NCBI GenBank assembly: GCA_963921935.1
Contig: OY998176.1
Coordinates: forward strand, 88,662,910 to 88,726,909
Direction of reading: 5' to 3'
Source of the DNA: Galeruca laticollis
Lineage: Eukaryota; Arthropoda; Insecta; Coleoptera; Chrysomelidae
Length of the DNA: 64,000 bases
Shown in pieces: positions 23,028 to 34,527 of this stretch (positions within the stretch are counted from its first letter, which is position 1; each line of letters begins with the position of its first letter). The position numbers were made by a program, and so were the translations under genes. The notes beneath the pieces were generated by a model. That model made no database searches, was not told the DNA's origin, and was given only the letters and a program-made list of their open reading frames with translations.

Positions 23028-23614
23028 CCTTGGAGATAGTTTCCTTAACGAAACTGTTGTTAAACTTATGTATGTCAAGTAATTTTGAATATTACTTCCT
23101 CCCATTTTATCCGAGCGGATCCTTTTCAAGAAAAGATCCTAATTATCCTCTTTCTCCAACGTAGACTTCCCGTTTACGGCAACAATACAGGTGAACTGTA
23201 ATTCTCGTGTTAAAGTTGATCCTTAATCCTTTCACCGTGAACACCACAATGAGGATGTGTTCCTGCGACGAACATCCTTGTTAAATGAATTGTTAAAGGA
23301 AACTCTTACACTTCATATCGACCGAAAAGAGTTCCAATATAGGTAACACTGCGACTTTTATATCGGAAATTTCTGATACGACAGAAATAAGAAAAAACAT
23401 TATACATTACGTAGCGCACAAAGATACACGGAGAAAGAAACGAAGAAAAACAACAACATAACATTTTCAAGGAGGTTATAAATCCATGGTACACAGTGTG
23501 TCTTGAGGAGGGAATGCATCAATTATAACGGAAACAGCTTGCACGACTTTTATCTAGTTTTGTATGGATTTTGTGATACAGTGAATCTTATTGTGGTTTA
23601 CACATTTCCACTAA
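23026..23614. other. Spacer, no supported gene
   Basis: Slightly less AT-rich than its surroundings but no ORF with a known motif. Confidence 0.35.
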
Positions 23615-23760
23615 CTTTCCGCCACTTATCGTGCTAATGAACCGAAATATCTGCAAAAATTATCAAAAATGTGGTACTTCAAGTACCATATCACCCGTTT
23701 TACAGGCTCTGGTGAGCTGAAAATCCATAGGGTTCATATGTGATTTGCTCTTAGCAATAA
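23615..23760 (-). repeat. Lone satellite monomer, inverted relative to the 29.8-30.5 kb array
   Basis: On the minus strand it reads TTTTCAGCTCACCAGAGCC, then ATGGTACTTGAAGTACCACA and TTCATTAGCACGATAAG. These align in order with monomers of the array at 29835..30540 (AGCTCACCAGAGCT, GGTACTTGAAGTAACAAAG, GTTAGCACGATACAGCC). One diverged copy, about 6 kb from the array and in opposite orientation. Confidence 0.7.
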
Positions 23761-24999
23761 TAAATTGTAAAATGGGTAACTTGTAACATGTTACAAAAAG
23801 TGGCCGACGACGACATACTTCACACAGGATTTAATTTCTAAAATCTATATATTATAGATTTCATCTACTCATAATGTAATCATATCAACAGAAATTTAAG
23901 TTGTCACAATTTAAAATAAATTAGAAACAATTTATAGACAAAGAAAATTTTTAATTATCCATGAAATTTTTTTATAAAATTATAGATGTTGACATTCAAT
24001 AGTCCAAGGTAAATTCATAATAACAATTTTCGAAGTATACTATCAATAGTATATCCAATCGGAGTAGAATGTTTGTATGTCACTTTTGTAATTGGGTTTA
24101 ATTTACAAGATAAGATTTTTAATAACATTTAATACAAGTTAGAATGCTTTTCTGATTTTATTCATGGTATGAGTTTAGTTAATAAAAATATTGTAAATAA
24201 CGAATTTATATAAATGTCATTAAGTGACAAAGTGAAATTAAATAAGTACTTACCTGATGATATAAAACAATATGTTGGTAAGACATTAAGGAAGGGAGAA
24301 AATATTGTTTTCATAGTGGTTGCTAAATTTTTTTTTCTCTGAAAAAGATATCAGAGATTACGGTTAGCAAGGTGCGAGAGGAAGTAGTCGTCGAGATCAT
24401 CAATAGTTGATACGAGTTGTGGATAATTGTCAGAAAAGAAAAACTTCAAATCTTTAGAGTCGGTGAGATATTCATTTATAAAAATCTTATTTGCATTTTA
24501 CGTAATTTGTACGAGATATATTAATCGTGTAGATTAATCTGAACGAGGTTCCAGTATCCAGAAGCTGAAATAGATTCATAAATATTATTTGTGGATTCAT
24601 CTAGTGAGTGTTCTTTGAGGTTAAAAAATTCCTATAGTATGGAACATGATCTAAAGTGCTTAGATAAAATTAATTTATAGGTTGTAGTATTTATGATAAA
24701 AATTTCATACTTACAGGAGAACTTAATATCAAATTTTCACGAATATTCGCAAGATATTGTTCGCAAATCATAGTTTATATTCAGGTTACAAGACGCATTC
24801 TTAAGGTCGACTGCAGTGAGGCATAACACCTGATTGTTTATTTCGAAGGGAAGCCGCGTTCCGTATTTTTTTTCGATGAATTGCGAATATTGGTAGTGAA
24901 AATATTTTACAGTTGCATTGTTGTTGAAAAGACAAGCTTTTCTTGTATATTGTTGATATTTATGGTTCCATTAAAACAAAATCAGAGTACATACCTATC
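23761..24999. other. AT-rich spacer, no supported gene
   Basis: No ORF with a recognisable domain. It ends at the (CTT)n tract that marks the 3' end of the LINE on the minus strand. Confidence 0.4.
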
Positions 25000-25020
25000 C
25001 TTCTTCTTCTTCTTCTTCTT
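25000..25020. repeat. (CTT)7 tract, LINE 3' tail
   Basis: On the minus strand this is (AAG)7, directly following the ORF2 stop and a short A/T-rich linker. Simple-repeat tails of this kind replace poly(A) in several LINE clades. Confidence 0.85.
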
Positions 25021-25030
25021 TTAAATAGAC

Positions 25031-26757
25031 CTATTGGTCTGTTGCTTGCTGAAGCCGTCTCTGGATGGTTTCTTGCGAGGTGGACTGCCAGCTTTCCTGC
25101 CACCTTTTTGGGGGTCTTCCTGGTGGGCGATTTCCGTGTGGCTTGCTTTCCATCATTATTCTCGGTAATCTGTTTTCGTCCATTCTTCGTACGTGCGCGT
25201 ACCATTCTCTTCGTCTCTGTCTGCCCCATCTGACTATGTCTACTATGCTGCATTGAGCTCGTATGTCAGTGTTTCTTTCCTGTCCCGTCTGGTCTTCCCT
25301 AGGATAGTTCGTAGGATTTTCATTCCGGCCGAGCGCAGCATACTTTTTGTTTTATTTGTGTCTTCGCGTACTTCTATTCCGTAAGTCATAATAGGTTTGA
25401 TGCAAGTCTTATAGATCTTCATTTTGCCATCTGTTCCCATGTGCTGGTTTGACCATATCACATCTCTAAGACATCCTGACAGAGCTGCTGCTTTAGTTAT
25501 GAGGCTTCTTACTTCTTTCGCCGGATCGTGGTAGCTGCAGATGTCCATGCCTAGATATTTAAAGACATTGAGTTGCTCGATTGGCTTATCCTCTACAACC
25601 GCTTTACACCTGACAGGTTCTCTGGAGAATGTCATAGCTTTGGTTTTTGATGTTGAAATTGCCATGTTGAGTTGTTGGCTGACTTGATAGAATTTAAACA
25701 GCTGTCTCTGAAGATCGTTCTTCGTTTCTGCTATAGTAGCTGCGTCGTCTGCATAGCAGACCATAGATATTTTTGAGTGGCCCATTCTGTACCCCAAATC
25801 TAAGGATGTGACTTGTTGTATTATTTCATCCATCAGGAGGTTGAAAAGGAAAGGGCTCAGGCTGTCACCCTGCCTAATTCCGCCTGGTGTTTTTATGTTT
25901 GATGTAGTTTGTTCTCCTGACTTGATCTTTGTCACATTTCCAGTGTTTAAGTTTTCAATTAGTTTGGTGATTAGGGACTGTGACTGTCTTTTTGTTAGAA
26001 TTTGTAGGACGTCTGTCAAGCGCACTTTGTCGAATGCCTTTATTAAGTCTATGAAGCAGATGTAAGCAGGCTTGTTAAACTCTATTGATTTCTCCTTAAG
26101 TTGTTTCATTATGAAGAGAGCGTCCGTTGTTGACCTGTTTGTTCGAAAACCAAGCTGTTCCTCTCTATTCTTGATACGTGATTCCAATTTGTCTTTCAGG
26201 ATGCTAGTGAGCAGTTTCATGGACGTACTTAGCAGGGTTATGCCCCTGTAGTTTTCAGGTGCTGTCTTTTGCCCCTTTTTGAAGATGGGAATAGTGATGC
26301 AGCTGCGCCAATCTTCGGGAATCTGTGATGTATTTAAAATTTGACTGAAAAGAGTTAGCAACTTCTCGATGAGTTTCTTTCCCCCATATTTTAGCAATTC
26401 ATTCGGGATGTTGTCTGTACCCGCGGCTTTCCTGTTTTTCAGCTTTTGTATTCTTTTTCTCAGCTCTTCCTCTGTTATCAAAACATCATCGGGTGTTTCG
26501 TCTTCATTCACCCATGTATCAGTTGTTTCTTCATCTTGGTACAGCTCTGTAAAATATTTTTCCCAGATGTCAGGTGATATGTTTTTAGTTTGAACGTATT
26601 CATTTACTGGTTTTTTTCTGTTTTTCAGCATCTTCCAAACCTTTCTTTGGGCTCCATAAAGGTCGTGTTCCATTTCACTGGTGAATCGTCTCCAGTGTTC
26701 CCTTTTTATGGCTCTGATAGCTGCATTAGCTTTGTTTCTGTTTTCAACGTATCCCAT
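25031..26757 (-). pseudogene. LINE ORF2: reverse transcriptase, 5'-truncated, one frameshift
   Basis: 504 uninterrupted codons (25243..26757) hold a complete RT core. In order: RKAAGTDNIPNELLKYGG, WRSCITIPIFKKG, APENYRGITLLSTSMKL, ICFIDLIKAFDKVRL (motif A), TPGGIRQGDSLSPFLFNLL (motif B), SMVCYADDAATIAE (motif C), and FKYLGMDICS (thumb). A frameshift near 25260 separates the last ~75 codons, which read SIVDIVRWGRQRRREWYAHV then RRMDENRLPRIMMESKPHG and end at TAG 25031-25033. The 3' UTR is about 10 bp before the (AAG)n tail. The endonuclease is missing because the copy is 5'-truncated at about 26760. It makes cDNA from its own RNA at a nicked target. It is the best-preserved RT in the window. 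Confidence 0.88.
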
Positions 26758-26981
26758 TTCTAAAATACATATATAAGCGTATTTTAAAACGATTGGAACT
26801 TCATCTATGACCCGTTATCTCTACTAACCCTGAAACATAGTTAGTAGAAACTTTGAGGTGAGTAGTCGCTTATCTGTTTAAGAAGCCGTGGCATTTGAAT
26901 ATAATATTCTATTTTGAAAATAAAACGAACCATACCATACACATCGAACAGCACGGAATATTTAATATATTTATATATATA

Positions 26982-27355
26982 CCTACTCCAAGAATTTAAC
27001 GCACCGCCAAAAAATAACCAAAAGTTTAAAGTAAATTTTTGTCTAAACTGCTTGTCCGATTTAAATGAATTTTTTTTTGAATGACAGGTTGACATTTCCA
27101 GAGAGTTAGTGTAGTACTGTATTTGCATACAAACTTATTTTTGTATAAATACGGGGTGTTGCAATGATAACCTGATTCTTTCATAAACTTTGTAACACCC
27201 TGTGGAGTTCAACAGTAACAATATCAACTTAAAATTAAAATCAAACTGTAGCTTCATCTTTTTGTAACATTTTGTTTTTTTGATTTACTCTATTATCTTG
27301 GCCACAACAAGAGAAAATCAATTTTATAGCATAACATGTTTTTTATCAAAATTTA
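26982..27355 (+). repeat. Left TIR arm of Tc1-like element
   Basis: Reverse complement of about 28580..28951, with few mismatches. An inner ACGGGGTGTTGCAATGATAA block (27153 on) and the TTGTAACACCCTGTGGAG segment (~27190) are shared. Confidence 0.8.
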
Positions 27356-27403
27356 TTATCCAACTTTAACAACGAAAAACAAAGAAACAAAACGTAAAAA
27401 AAA

Positions 27404-28455
27404 TCAGTAGCGAGTATTTCCGCCTCTGGCAGAAATAACTGCTTGGCACCGACGGCCCATACTTAAAATAAGCGACCGTATATCATTTTGGTCAATTTCT
27501 TCCCATATTTCAATCAGTCGCCTCCCCACGTCTTCCAAGGTGTTCAAGTTCCGTTCCTCTCGTAACCTCCTCCCAAGAGTTTATCAGAGATTATCCATGG
27601 GATTTAAATCAGGGCTTCTAGCTGGCCATGCCATGGTATCGATGCCAACTTCCTCTAGATAATTTCTCACAACTCCAGCAACATGAGGCCTGGCATTTTA
27701 TCGTGCATCAACAAAAATGCTTGCCCTATATATGGCGCATATGGCATTACATGTTGGTCTAAAACCTCCAATATGTACCTTTCAGCTGTAAGGCTTCCAT
27801 TATTTATGACCACAAGTTCTGTGTGACCAGTCAAAGAAATAACTCCCCAGACCATCACAGATCCTCTTCCAAATAATGTGTTATTTGAGAAATTACACTG
27901 AGCATATCGTTCGTTAGGGCGTCGATATACACGTATGCGCCTGTCATTATTGTACAACCAAAATCTTGACTCATCCGTAAATAATACCTGTTGCCATTCC
28001 GCTTCTAACCAGTTACGATGTTCCATGGCATAATTCATCCTCGCTCTTCGATGATCTCTAGTTAGAGCTGGCCCCCCGAGCAGTAATTCTAGGTCTCAAA
28101 TTGTGTTCTCGTAGTCGCTGACGAGCTGTTTCCCACAAATTTGTACACCAGTAGCATCTCGAAGCCGGGTTTGAAGGGTCCGGGCTGTTACAAAACGTTG
28201 TGTTAATGACGATAATCTTACAAAACGGTCCTGATTAGGGGTTGTTATTCGATTTCTTCCTTGTCCCGGTCTGCGACCATGACTTCCAGTGTCTCTATAT
28301 CTTTGTATAACTCGTAAAACGGTTGTATGGTATACATTAAATCGTCTACCAATTCTTCGGTAATTCCAGCCTTCCTCGAACAATATTAATGCTTGAGCAC
28401 ATTCTTCGCCAGTAAGATTTCGTGTTTCACGTTGCATATAAAGGTTTTCACACAA
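27404..28455 (-). pseudogene. Tc1-like transposase (DD34E family), catalytic Glu changed to Asp
   Basis: Starts MCENLYMQRETRNLTGEECA at 28455, with a helix-turn-helix (YRRIGRRFNVYHTTVLRVIQ) and a GRPR-like linker (RRPGQGRNR). A frameshift near 28095 leads into the catalytic domain: QVLFTDESRFWLY (first Asp), FLLMHDKMPGLMLLEL (second Asp, with a local frameshift from HDNARPH), and SPDLNPMDNL, where the family has NPIEHLW. The catalytic Glu is therefore Asp here, and the following Trp is TGA. The tail (LLGRRLREERNLNTLEDVG, IWEEIDQND, SMGRRCQAVI) stays readable to TGA at 27404-27406, so total length is close to the usual ~340-350 residues. The copy is inactive. Confidence 0.85.
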
Positions 28456-28579
28456 AAAATGTAAGGGCTAACACTAAAAATACACTTCTATGAAATGCTT
28501 TTTGACACTTGTATTTAGCTAATGACAATTTACTGTAACTCATTGTTTTTCATAGCCTGCTACTCACTTTTATTATTAT

Positions 28580-28951
28580 GAATTTTAATAAAAAACATGT
28601 TATGCTATAAAATTGATTTTCTCTTGTTGTGGCCAAGATAATAGAGTAAATCAAAAAACAAAATGTTACAAGAAGATAAAGCTACAGTTTGATTTTAATT
28701 TTAAGTTGATATTGTCACTGTTGAACTCCACATGGTGTTACAAATTTTATGAAAAAATCAGTTTATCATTGCAACATCCCGTATTTATACAAAAATAAGT
28801 TTGTATGCAAATACAGTAGTACACTAACTCCCTGAAAGTGTCAACCTGCCATTCAAAAAAAAATTCATTCAAATCGGACAAGCAGTTTAGACAAAAATTT
28901 ACTTTAAACTTTTGGCTATTTTTTGGTGGTGCGTTAAATTCTTGGAGTAGG
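28580..28951 (-). repeat. Right TIR arm of Tc1-like element
   Basis: Inverted partner of 26982..27355. It ends with ...CTTGGAGTAGG then TA. Confidence 0.8.
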
Positions 28952-28953
28952 TA

Positions 28954-29834
28954 TATATATATAACGGAAATTGTAGGCACGATAGAAGGCGCATTTTTTG
29001 ACGGATCGGAACCAAACTCTCTACAAAAATTGGTTCGGTCAAAATCTTGGACGAGTTTGGTAACGGGCCAAATCGGCCCAGTAGGCACAAAATGGTGTCC
29101 TGTCAAAATTTAAAAAAAAAATCGTATTTGTTTTTAATCTGACGCAAAAAAGTTATTGAGATTTTTTTTAAAACTGAACACGTTCTACAACTTTTGTATG
29201 AAATACTTTTTATAAAAGGTACATGAAAAACATTTATTAAAGAAAATTTAAATTTTGTATTTTTTGTTTTGAATCTGATTTTTCGGATTTTTCTTACTGA
29301 AATCGAAAAAATATCTAACAAAATCCAAAATTCCAAATTTTTTAAGGGGTAAACCAATACTTTTCTAGCATATCAGATAGGGCTGGGCGGAAAAGTAAGA
29401 CCTATGTAGGTTTTGTTGTTTTCCAAATCCTTGAGAAATTCTGAATATTTTCATCCAATGTTCGCTATAACTATGCAATAACCTAAAGAGAAATCTAAAT
29501 CCACATTAAATATGTTGGAGTTGGAATAAAACAATGAGAAGGCGTTTCAATATAAACAAACTTTCTTGTTTATTACTTTTTCAAATCAAACAGTTTGTAC
29601 ATAATTCCACAATATATCAAAAAAATGTTAAAAATTCTAAGATATTGACAATACCTAATATGCAAGAAAAGTATTGGTTTACCCCAAAAAAAGTTGGAAT
29701 TTTGAAAGAAAAATTGAGTTATTTATACGTTTTTCAGCACGAACAACACGAAAAAACGGGTTTTAGTAAAAAAAATCTTGTGTGTATGTTGTTGTCGTCG
29801 TCTTTGTCGTCGGTCACTTTTCGTTACATGCCTT
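28954..29834. other. Spacer with a ~50-bp inverted repeat pair
   Basis: GGGGTAAACCAATACTTTTC at 29346 is mirrored at 29658..29685 with one mismatch over 28 bp, and the similarity extends outward to about 50 bp. The 284 bp between the arms have no ORF. This may be a degraded MITE (non-autonomous DNA element), but no target duplication could be confirmed. Confidence 0.5.
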
Positions 29835-30540
29835 GTTAGCACCATACAGCCTCTGGAGTGCAACAAGTCACCACTTTTATGATTGAATATTATTCAGGAC
29901 ATTTCATAGATTAACTCTATTGATTGTTAGCTCACCAGAGCTCGTACAAGAGGTGCTAAGGTACTTTAAGTACGACAGTTTTGTCATTCTTAGAGAAATT
30001 TCAGTTTGTTAGCACGATACAGCCTCCAGAGTATATACAATATACAAATGGCTAATTTTGTGATTGTATATTATTTAGAGTGTCTCACACATAAATCCTA
30101 TCGATATTCGGCTCACTAAAGCCCGTACAACGAGTGCAATGGTACTTGAAGTAACAAAGTTTTGTCATTACTGGAGAATTTTCAGTTTGCTAGCACGATA
30201 CAGCCTCAAGAGTGTATACAAGTGCCAATTTTATGATTGAGTATTGTTCAGGGCCTCTCATAGACGAACATTATTGATTTTTAGCTCACCAGAGCTAGTA
30301 CAACCTGTGCTATTTTATACAAGTAACCAATTTTATAACTGAATATCTTTCAAAGTGTCTCACAGATCTACCTTGTTGATTTTCAGCTGACTAGAGCGAG
30401 TTCAGCGGCTCCTATAAACCCAGATATACTACATTCCTGGTTCTTTTGGGAGAAATTTCGGTAAATTAGTACGCTACATCCCCCAAAGAGTATAAGAGGT
30501 ACAATTTTATGATAGAATATTGTTTAGGGTATCTGACAGA
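29835..30540 (+). repeat. Tandem satellite, ~175-bp monomer, 4-5 units
   Basis: Monomers begin with G(T/C)TAGCACGATACAGCCTC. Starts are at about 29835, 30008 and 30189, then a deleted or fused unit near 30314, and a partial one near 30464. The first two units are about 173 and 181 bp. Each contains a gene-free block with TTTTATGATTGAATATTATT, AGCTCACCAGAGC and GGTACTTGAAGTA-like segments. Units are well diverged, so the array is old. The last unit is cut off at a PLE fragment. Confidence 0.82.
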
Positions 30541-30559
30541 TGCGGAAAAGTCAGTCTTA

Positions 30560-30740
30560 ATCTTTACAACCGTTTATTTAACAATTATTTTTGGCTATAC
30601 CAAGAAGTGACCTACCTTCTTATTGACTTAATATATATGAATAGAGAAAAAAAGATGTTATATTACAAATATCAAAGCTCAAATATTATTAGCCCTATGG
30701 GGATATCTTTTTCTTATTTAAGATCAGTATAACCCTGTGG
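30560..30740 (-). repeat. PLE subfamily B 3' tail fragment
   Basis: Contains TATTATTAGCCCTATGGGGATATC and AGATCAGTATAACCCTGTGG, the reverse complement of the 3' tail seen after the intact GIY-YIG copy at 61203. No coding part is attached. Confidence 0.7.
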
Positions 30741-32169
30741 TTATCTACCAAAAGCTGATATGTCATATGTTCCAATTTTTTGGTTTTATCGCCCTTATAT
30801 CTGAAAGAGTCCGATGTTTTATATTCGCCAGAAGCTAATATGTCAATCCAAGAATCTGAAATAAACAGAAATAAGTTTTGAAATACTTATCAAAACTTAA
30901 TTGCACTCAGTCTCTCTTTCTGTTTCCTCCTATTTGTGTTATGCTTCACTTCACAAATTATCGTCAAAATAATATTGGGATACTATATAGATGGATTTAC
31001 TTCAAAATGAAAATAGCTGTCTATAGAAATTGTTTTATGTTGTGCATTCTCCTCTCTGTAACATGAACAGGTATATCGAAACAAAAGAATGTTAATGAAA
31101 AACCCCTTCAGTTGTCTAATTAAAAGTTTTCCTTTTGAAACTTGATTCGCTTTTCTTGGGCTTCCGTATTTTAATTAAAATTATGCACTTATTTTGAAAT
31201 ACCAGTAAGTACAAGCACTTGAACGAACGTAGCTATCCAATATTCATAAAAAATCAAATGGAATAAAAAATATAAATGTTCTTTGTATAGGAAAATCAGA
31301 ACAGGATGAATGCAATTAACTTCCGTTGGAAGAAAAAATTGAGAGCTTTTCATTCATTTTATTTAAACTATTTATGTGTAATGAAATTCTGGTTTTCAAA
31401 ATACTTCAAAATGTACTTTTATAATATACTCATATGTGAGAATGATGTAGATATGAGAGGCAAAAATATATTTCGGACCATATTTTAGAGTTCTCTAACG
31501 TCAAGTCTCATATTAATGCTTCTTGAAGTTATATCATTTTGACTATTGCAGAATCTATGCAATATAGGGTTTTGAAAAAAATTATAAATCTACATCAACT
31601 TTGATTAAAAACTTAAATAGATTATTCACTTCTCCCTTAAGCATACATTGAATTATAAATCTACTGGATACTATTTTATCACGTGAGCAAAAGGTTTAAC
31701 GTTTCTGCGAATGCTACGTGACGTATCAAACTCTCTATAGTCTGACTCTTAATCTCTCCTACTTAGCCTGAATATGTTTTTATTCTGGAACAGAAGTTCC
31801 AAATAAAATGAAAAGAGGTCCTGCTGTGTTTGAGAAGCGAGAACGCTGGAATAATAATAAAATTTTGTAACAAGAAGCCAGGAATATTATTCAGAACTGA
31901 ATGAAAATGCTATTTTTCTAAACCATTATAAATAAGCTTGGGAATATAGATTCTGGAAATTTCTTTTTATTATGAAGTGATTATATTTATTATGTTCAAG
32001 TTAGAATGTTTGTTTGAATGAAACTTATAGTCAAACGTACCTGCAAAACAGGTTGTGTAATATGATCGAGCTTTGATTCAAGTCATATTGCCAGACAAAT
32101 TAGCTGTTTACCGCCTACAGGGAAAACATGGGAGTATATTATACAGGGTCACTCACCTGTATTTATACG
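30741..32169. other. AT-rich spacer, no supported gene
   Basis: No motif-bearing ORF. A TATACAGGGTCACTCACCTG segment at about 32140 looks like a mariner terminus, but no partner end was found. Confidence 0.4.
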
Positions 32170-32345
32170 GTCTCTAATCAGAGCATAATAATCATTTCGG
32201 ATTGCCAAGCAGCCATTAAACCGCCGAGCTTTTCTGTAATCAGTTTTAAAATTTTCTGGGGAGGAGTAATATAGTTACCGTGTTGTTGGTACCAGGGTAG
32301 AGTAGAATGAAATTAGATAGCTAATGAAATAGCAAAGAAAGGGAC
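32170..32345 (+). pseudogene. LINE RNase H scrap
   Basis: Reads ISDCQAAIKPPSFSVISFKI and, after stops, WYQG..E in the spacing of RNase H motifs (SD-QAA and W-PGH-G--GNE-AD). This is an R1/I-type LINE RNase H, badly decayed. Confidence 0.45.
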
Positions 32346-32639
32346 TGTTCCATTATTTTATAATTCGGTGTTCAAATATAAAAGGTCACATTGGCCAAAT
32401 TCAAACATCAACTACTCCATTATTCCAAATGGAACACACTATTTATTTTCATTACATGGAATTGCACACTTAGTTTTCTTCCATAGTGCATAAGTTCCTT
32501 ATACCTATCTTTAACCGTTATGAAGTTTTTAACCCTTGGTTTTGACATGACTAATCCTTCAAAGGTGATTTGAGAGGATGAACTAACTTTGCAGGTACCT
32601 TTTCGATAGTAGGTTTAGGTTTTTGTGGGTTTAAAAAGC

Positions 32640-33440
32640 CATATCTTAGGTATGCTTCGATCTGTCATGCTCTGACAGAGAAATAGCAGTGGAAATAACA
32701 GGGGGAGATCCAATACTGGTGTCAGTAGAGCATGCTTTTATAGGGCCAAAGGATGTCGGTGGGAATGTTAGAGAATTTTATTGTTCTACCAGAATTGTTG
32801 GTTTATATTATCAGGAGTAACTAGATGATTGGAGATGCGGGAATCGGAAAGATCATGCTAAGGGGTGGCTATATCATTTTGGGTGATTTGATTATGAAGA
32901 TAAAGCTTTCAAGAGTGTCTATTGTGATGAAAATTCTAAATAATGTATTAGCATATTGAATTTTAGTAGGTTTGTAGTTCACAGTTTTCTTTATTATTGA
33001 AGACACAAGCGGATCATCGAAAACTCATGATGTGAGCGTAATCATCTTCAGGTCTACAACTGCGGTTAAAGTGAAATGCTCATTGGGACGGGGCTCATCC
33101 TAGCATAGGTTTACCTTCCGTCCGACGCAGCTACTCTACGATCCACAAAAGAAATGCAAGAGCTAGTGAACCACTACATTAACTGGCTGTCACTCACTCG
33201 GTTGCCATCTAGACTGGGTCAGCAAATGTATCAACGCCAGAGGCAAACATCAAAATGACTATATCGCTAAAAAGATCTGAGCATATTGAATAAAGGCACG
33301 GAACCAACTTTCATTAACGCTAGTAGCCAAACAGTTCTAGACATCACGCTGGCAGCAGCAATAATTTCAAATAAAATTCTAAACTGGCAGGTATTAGAGG
33401 ACATTTCAATGTCTGACCTGATGTGGCCTTACCTTGCTGT
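32640..33440 (+). pseudogene. R1-like LINE endonuclease fragments
   Basis: The C-terminal part is clear at 33286..33440: LNKGTEPTFINASSQTVLDI, then NWQVLEDISMSD, matching the end of R1/I-type endonucleases (consensus LNRGNEPTF...DVTL...W.V....SDH). Upstream, YLPSDAATLRSTKEMQEL near 33120-33175 and a degraded IGC..D-WVSKCINARGK segment precede it. At about 32650-32740, SDREIAVEITGGDPILVSVE may be an earlier part. Intervening sequence is unrelated, so the region is rearranged or contains insertions. Confidence 0.6.
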
Positions 33441-34130
33441 TGTTACTACAGGAAGTGACGTTACACGTCTAAGGTTCGCTTTTTTCCGGAGAGCATAAGG
33501 TCGTGAGTTAGTGAGGAATATTTGAAAGCTTGTCCTGTATTATTCTTTTTAAGGCGCCACTTGATTAGTAGGACATTCAGAAACTCTTACTGACTAATCA
33601 AGAAATCAATAGTGAATGAATTAGATATGATAACTTTTCAAATATGTTATTCATATTGTTTTACTCTTACGTTTGTGAATCAAATAAAACACATTTTATT
33701 GCCAATGTATCAGTTTAATTAAATTTAATGGTACCTTGAACAGATGGTGTAATAACCTGTCTCAATAAATATCAGGTAACCGAATCTAATTATGAACTGA
33801 TAATCAGTTATCGATGGTTGTTTAATTTAAAATGTTTAAGAGTTTCTAATGTTATCAACTATCTAAGATCATCATGGACAATACACTAAATCTTTAGTAA
33901 CATGTAAATGGTATACCAGTTACAGCCTTACATACTGTAATAATTAACAAGATGTCACCAAATAGACCAAGAGTGTCTCTTATGTAGTAAGATTAAGCCG
34001 AAATATAATTTCAGGGCAATATGCAATGATAAAGTTAATATTCCAACTTTACAAAGTTGAAGGAATGTAATAATAAAATTGTGAATTGATAGACGTCTAT
34101 ATAAGAATGTGAAGTTACTAAATATTGAAT
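33441..34130. other. Spacer, no supported gene
   Basis: Nothing recognisable on either strand. Confidence 0.35.
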
Positions 34131-34465
34131 ATGCTGATCTCTACAATTATCACTTGATAAGACAGTTTAAAAGTGGCGAAATCCCTAGATTTATCTGTTC
34201 CTTGACGACTTCATATCGTGGGTTTCTTAAGTGTCTTCCAATTTCCAATTCTCCAAGAAAATCCAGTTCTTGTTTCTTATCACAAGTATGTAGTACTTCT
34301 TGTTCTGTGCTAGGTGTCAATGAATGATTGGTGTCAAGTAGACGTCTGGCGTAGTGGGATTTATTTGGTTGTTTCAATCTGTATGCTCGTAAGTATTCAC
34401 TGTATCGGATTTCAACATTTTTTAGTGTCTGACTCAAATAGACAGCATTACATTCTGGACATTTA

Positions 34466-34503
<38 letters not shown>

Positions 34504-34527
34504 AGATTCCTCAATTGGTGATATTTC
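34131..34527 (-). pseudogene. PLE subfamily B GIY-YIG endonuclease, minus-strand copy
   Basis: Read leftward: KCPECNAVYLSQTLKNVEIR, YSEYLRAYRLKQPNKSHYAR, STEQEVLHTCDKKQELDFL, LEIGRHLRNPRYEV and SPLLNCLIK. The CPECNAVYL(S)QT block is the YIG side of the motif, while the GIY side (GGT ATA TAT) has been replaced by a long (TA)n tract. The 3' tail is cut at about 34131. It lies head to head with the plus-strand copy starting at about 34528. Confidence 0.8.
34470..34501. repeat. (TA)n tract inside a PLE coding motif
   Basis: Thirty-two bases of TA lying exactly where intact copies read GGTATATATAAACTT (Gly-Ile-Tyr-Lys-Leu). Confidence 0.9.

Larger units (their letters stand above)
26982..28951 (-). 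mobile_element. Tc1-like element with ~370-bp TIRs
   Basis: The ends read CCTACTCCAAGAATTTAACG at 26982 and its complement at 28951. They are flanked by TA inside short TA-rich tracts. The element is 1,970 bp. The transposase is on the minus strand, and the inverted arms occupy about 26982..27355 and 28580..28951. Confidence 0.85.

Noticed and set aside
24943..25384. Overlapping plus-strand ORFs rich in Ser, Phe and Leu
   Set aside because: They are antisense shadows of the LINE reverse transcriptase C-terminus.
26841..29113. Matching ORFs in mirrored position (MSTCHSKKNSFKSDK...) on both sides of the Tc1 element
   Set aside because: They are translations of the long inverted repeats, not genes.
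32140..32160. TACAGGGTCACTCACCTGTA as a mariner terminus
   Set aside because: No inverted partner or TA-bounded element could be found.
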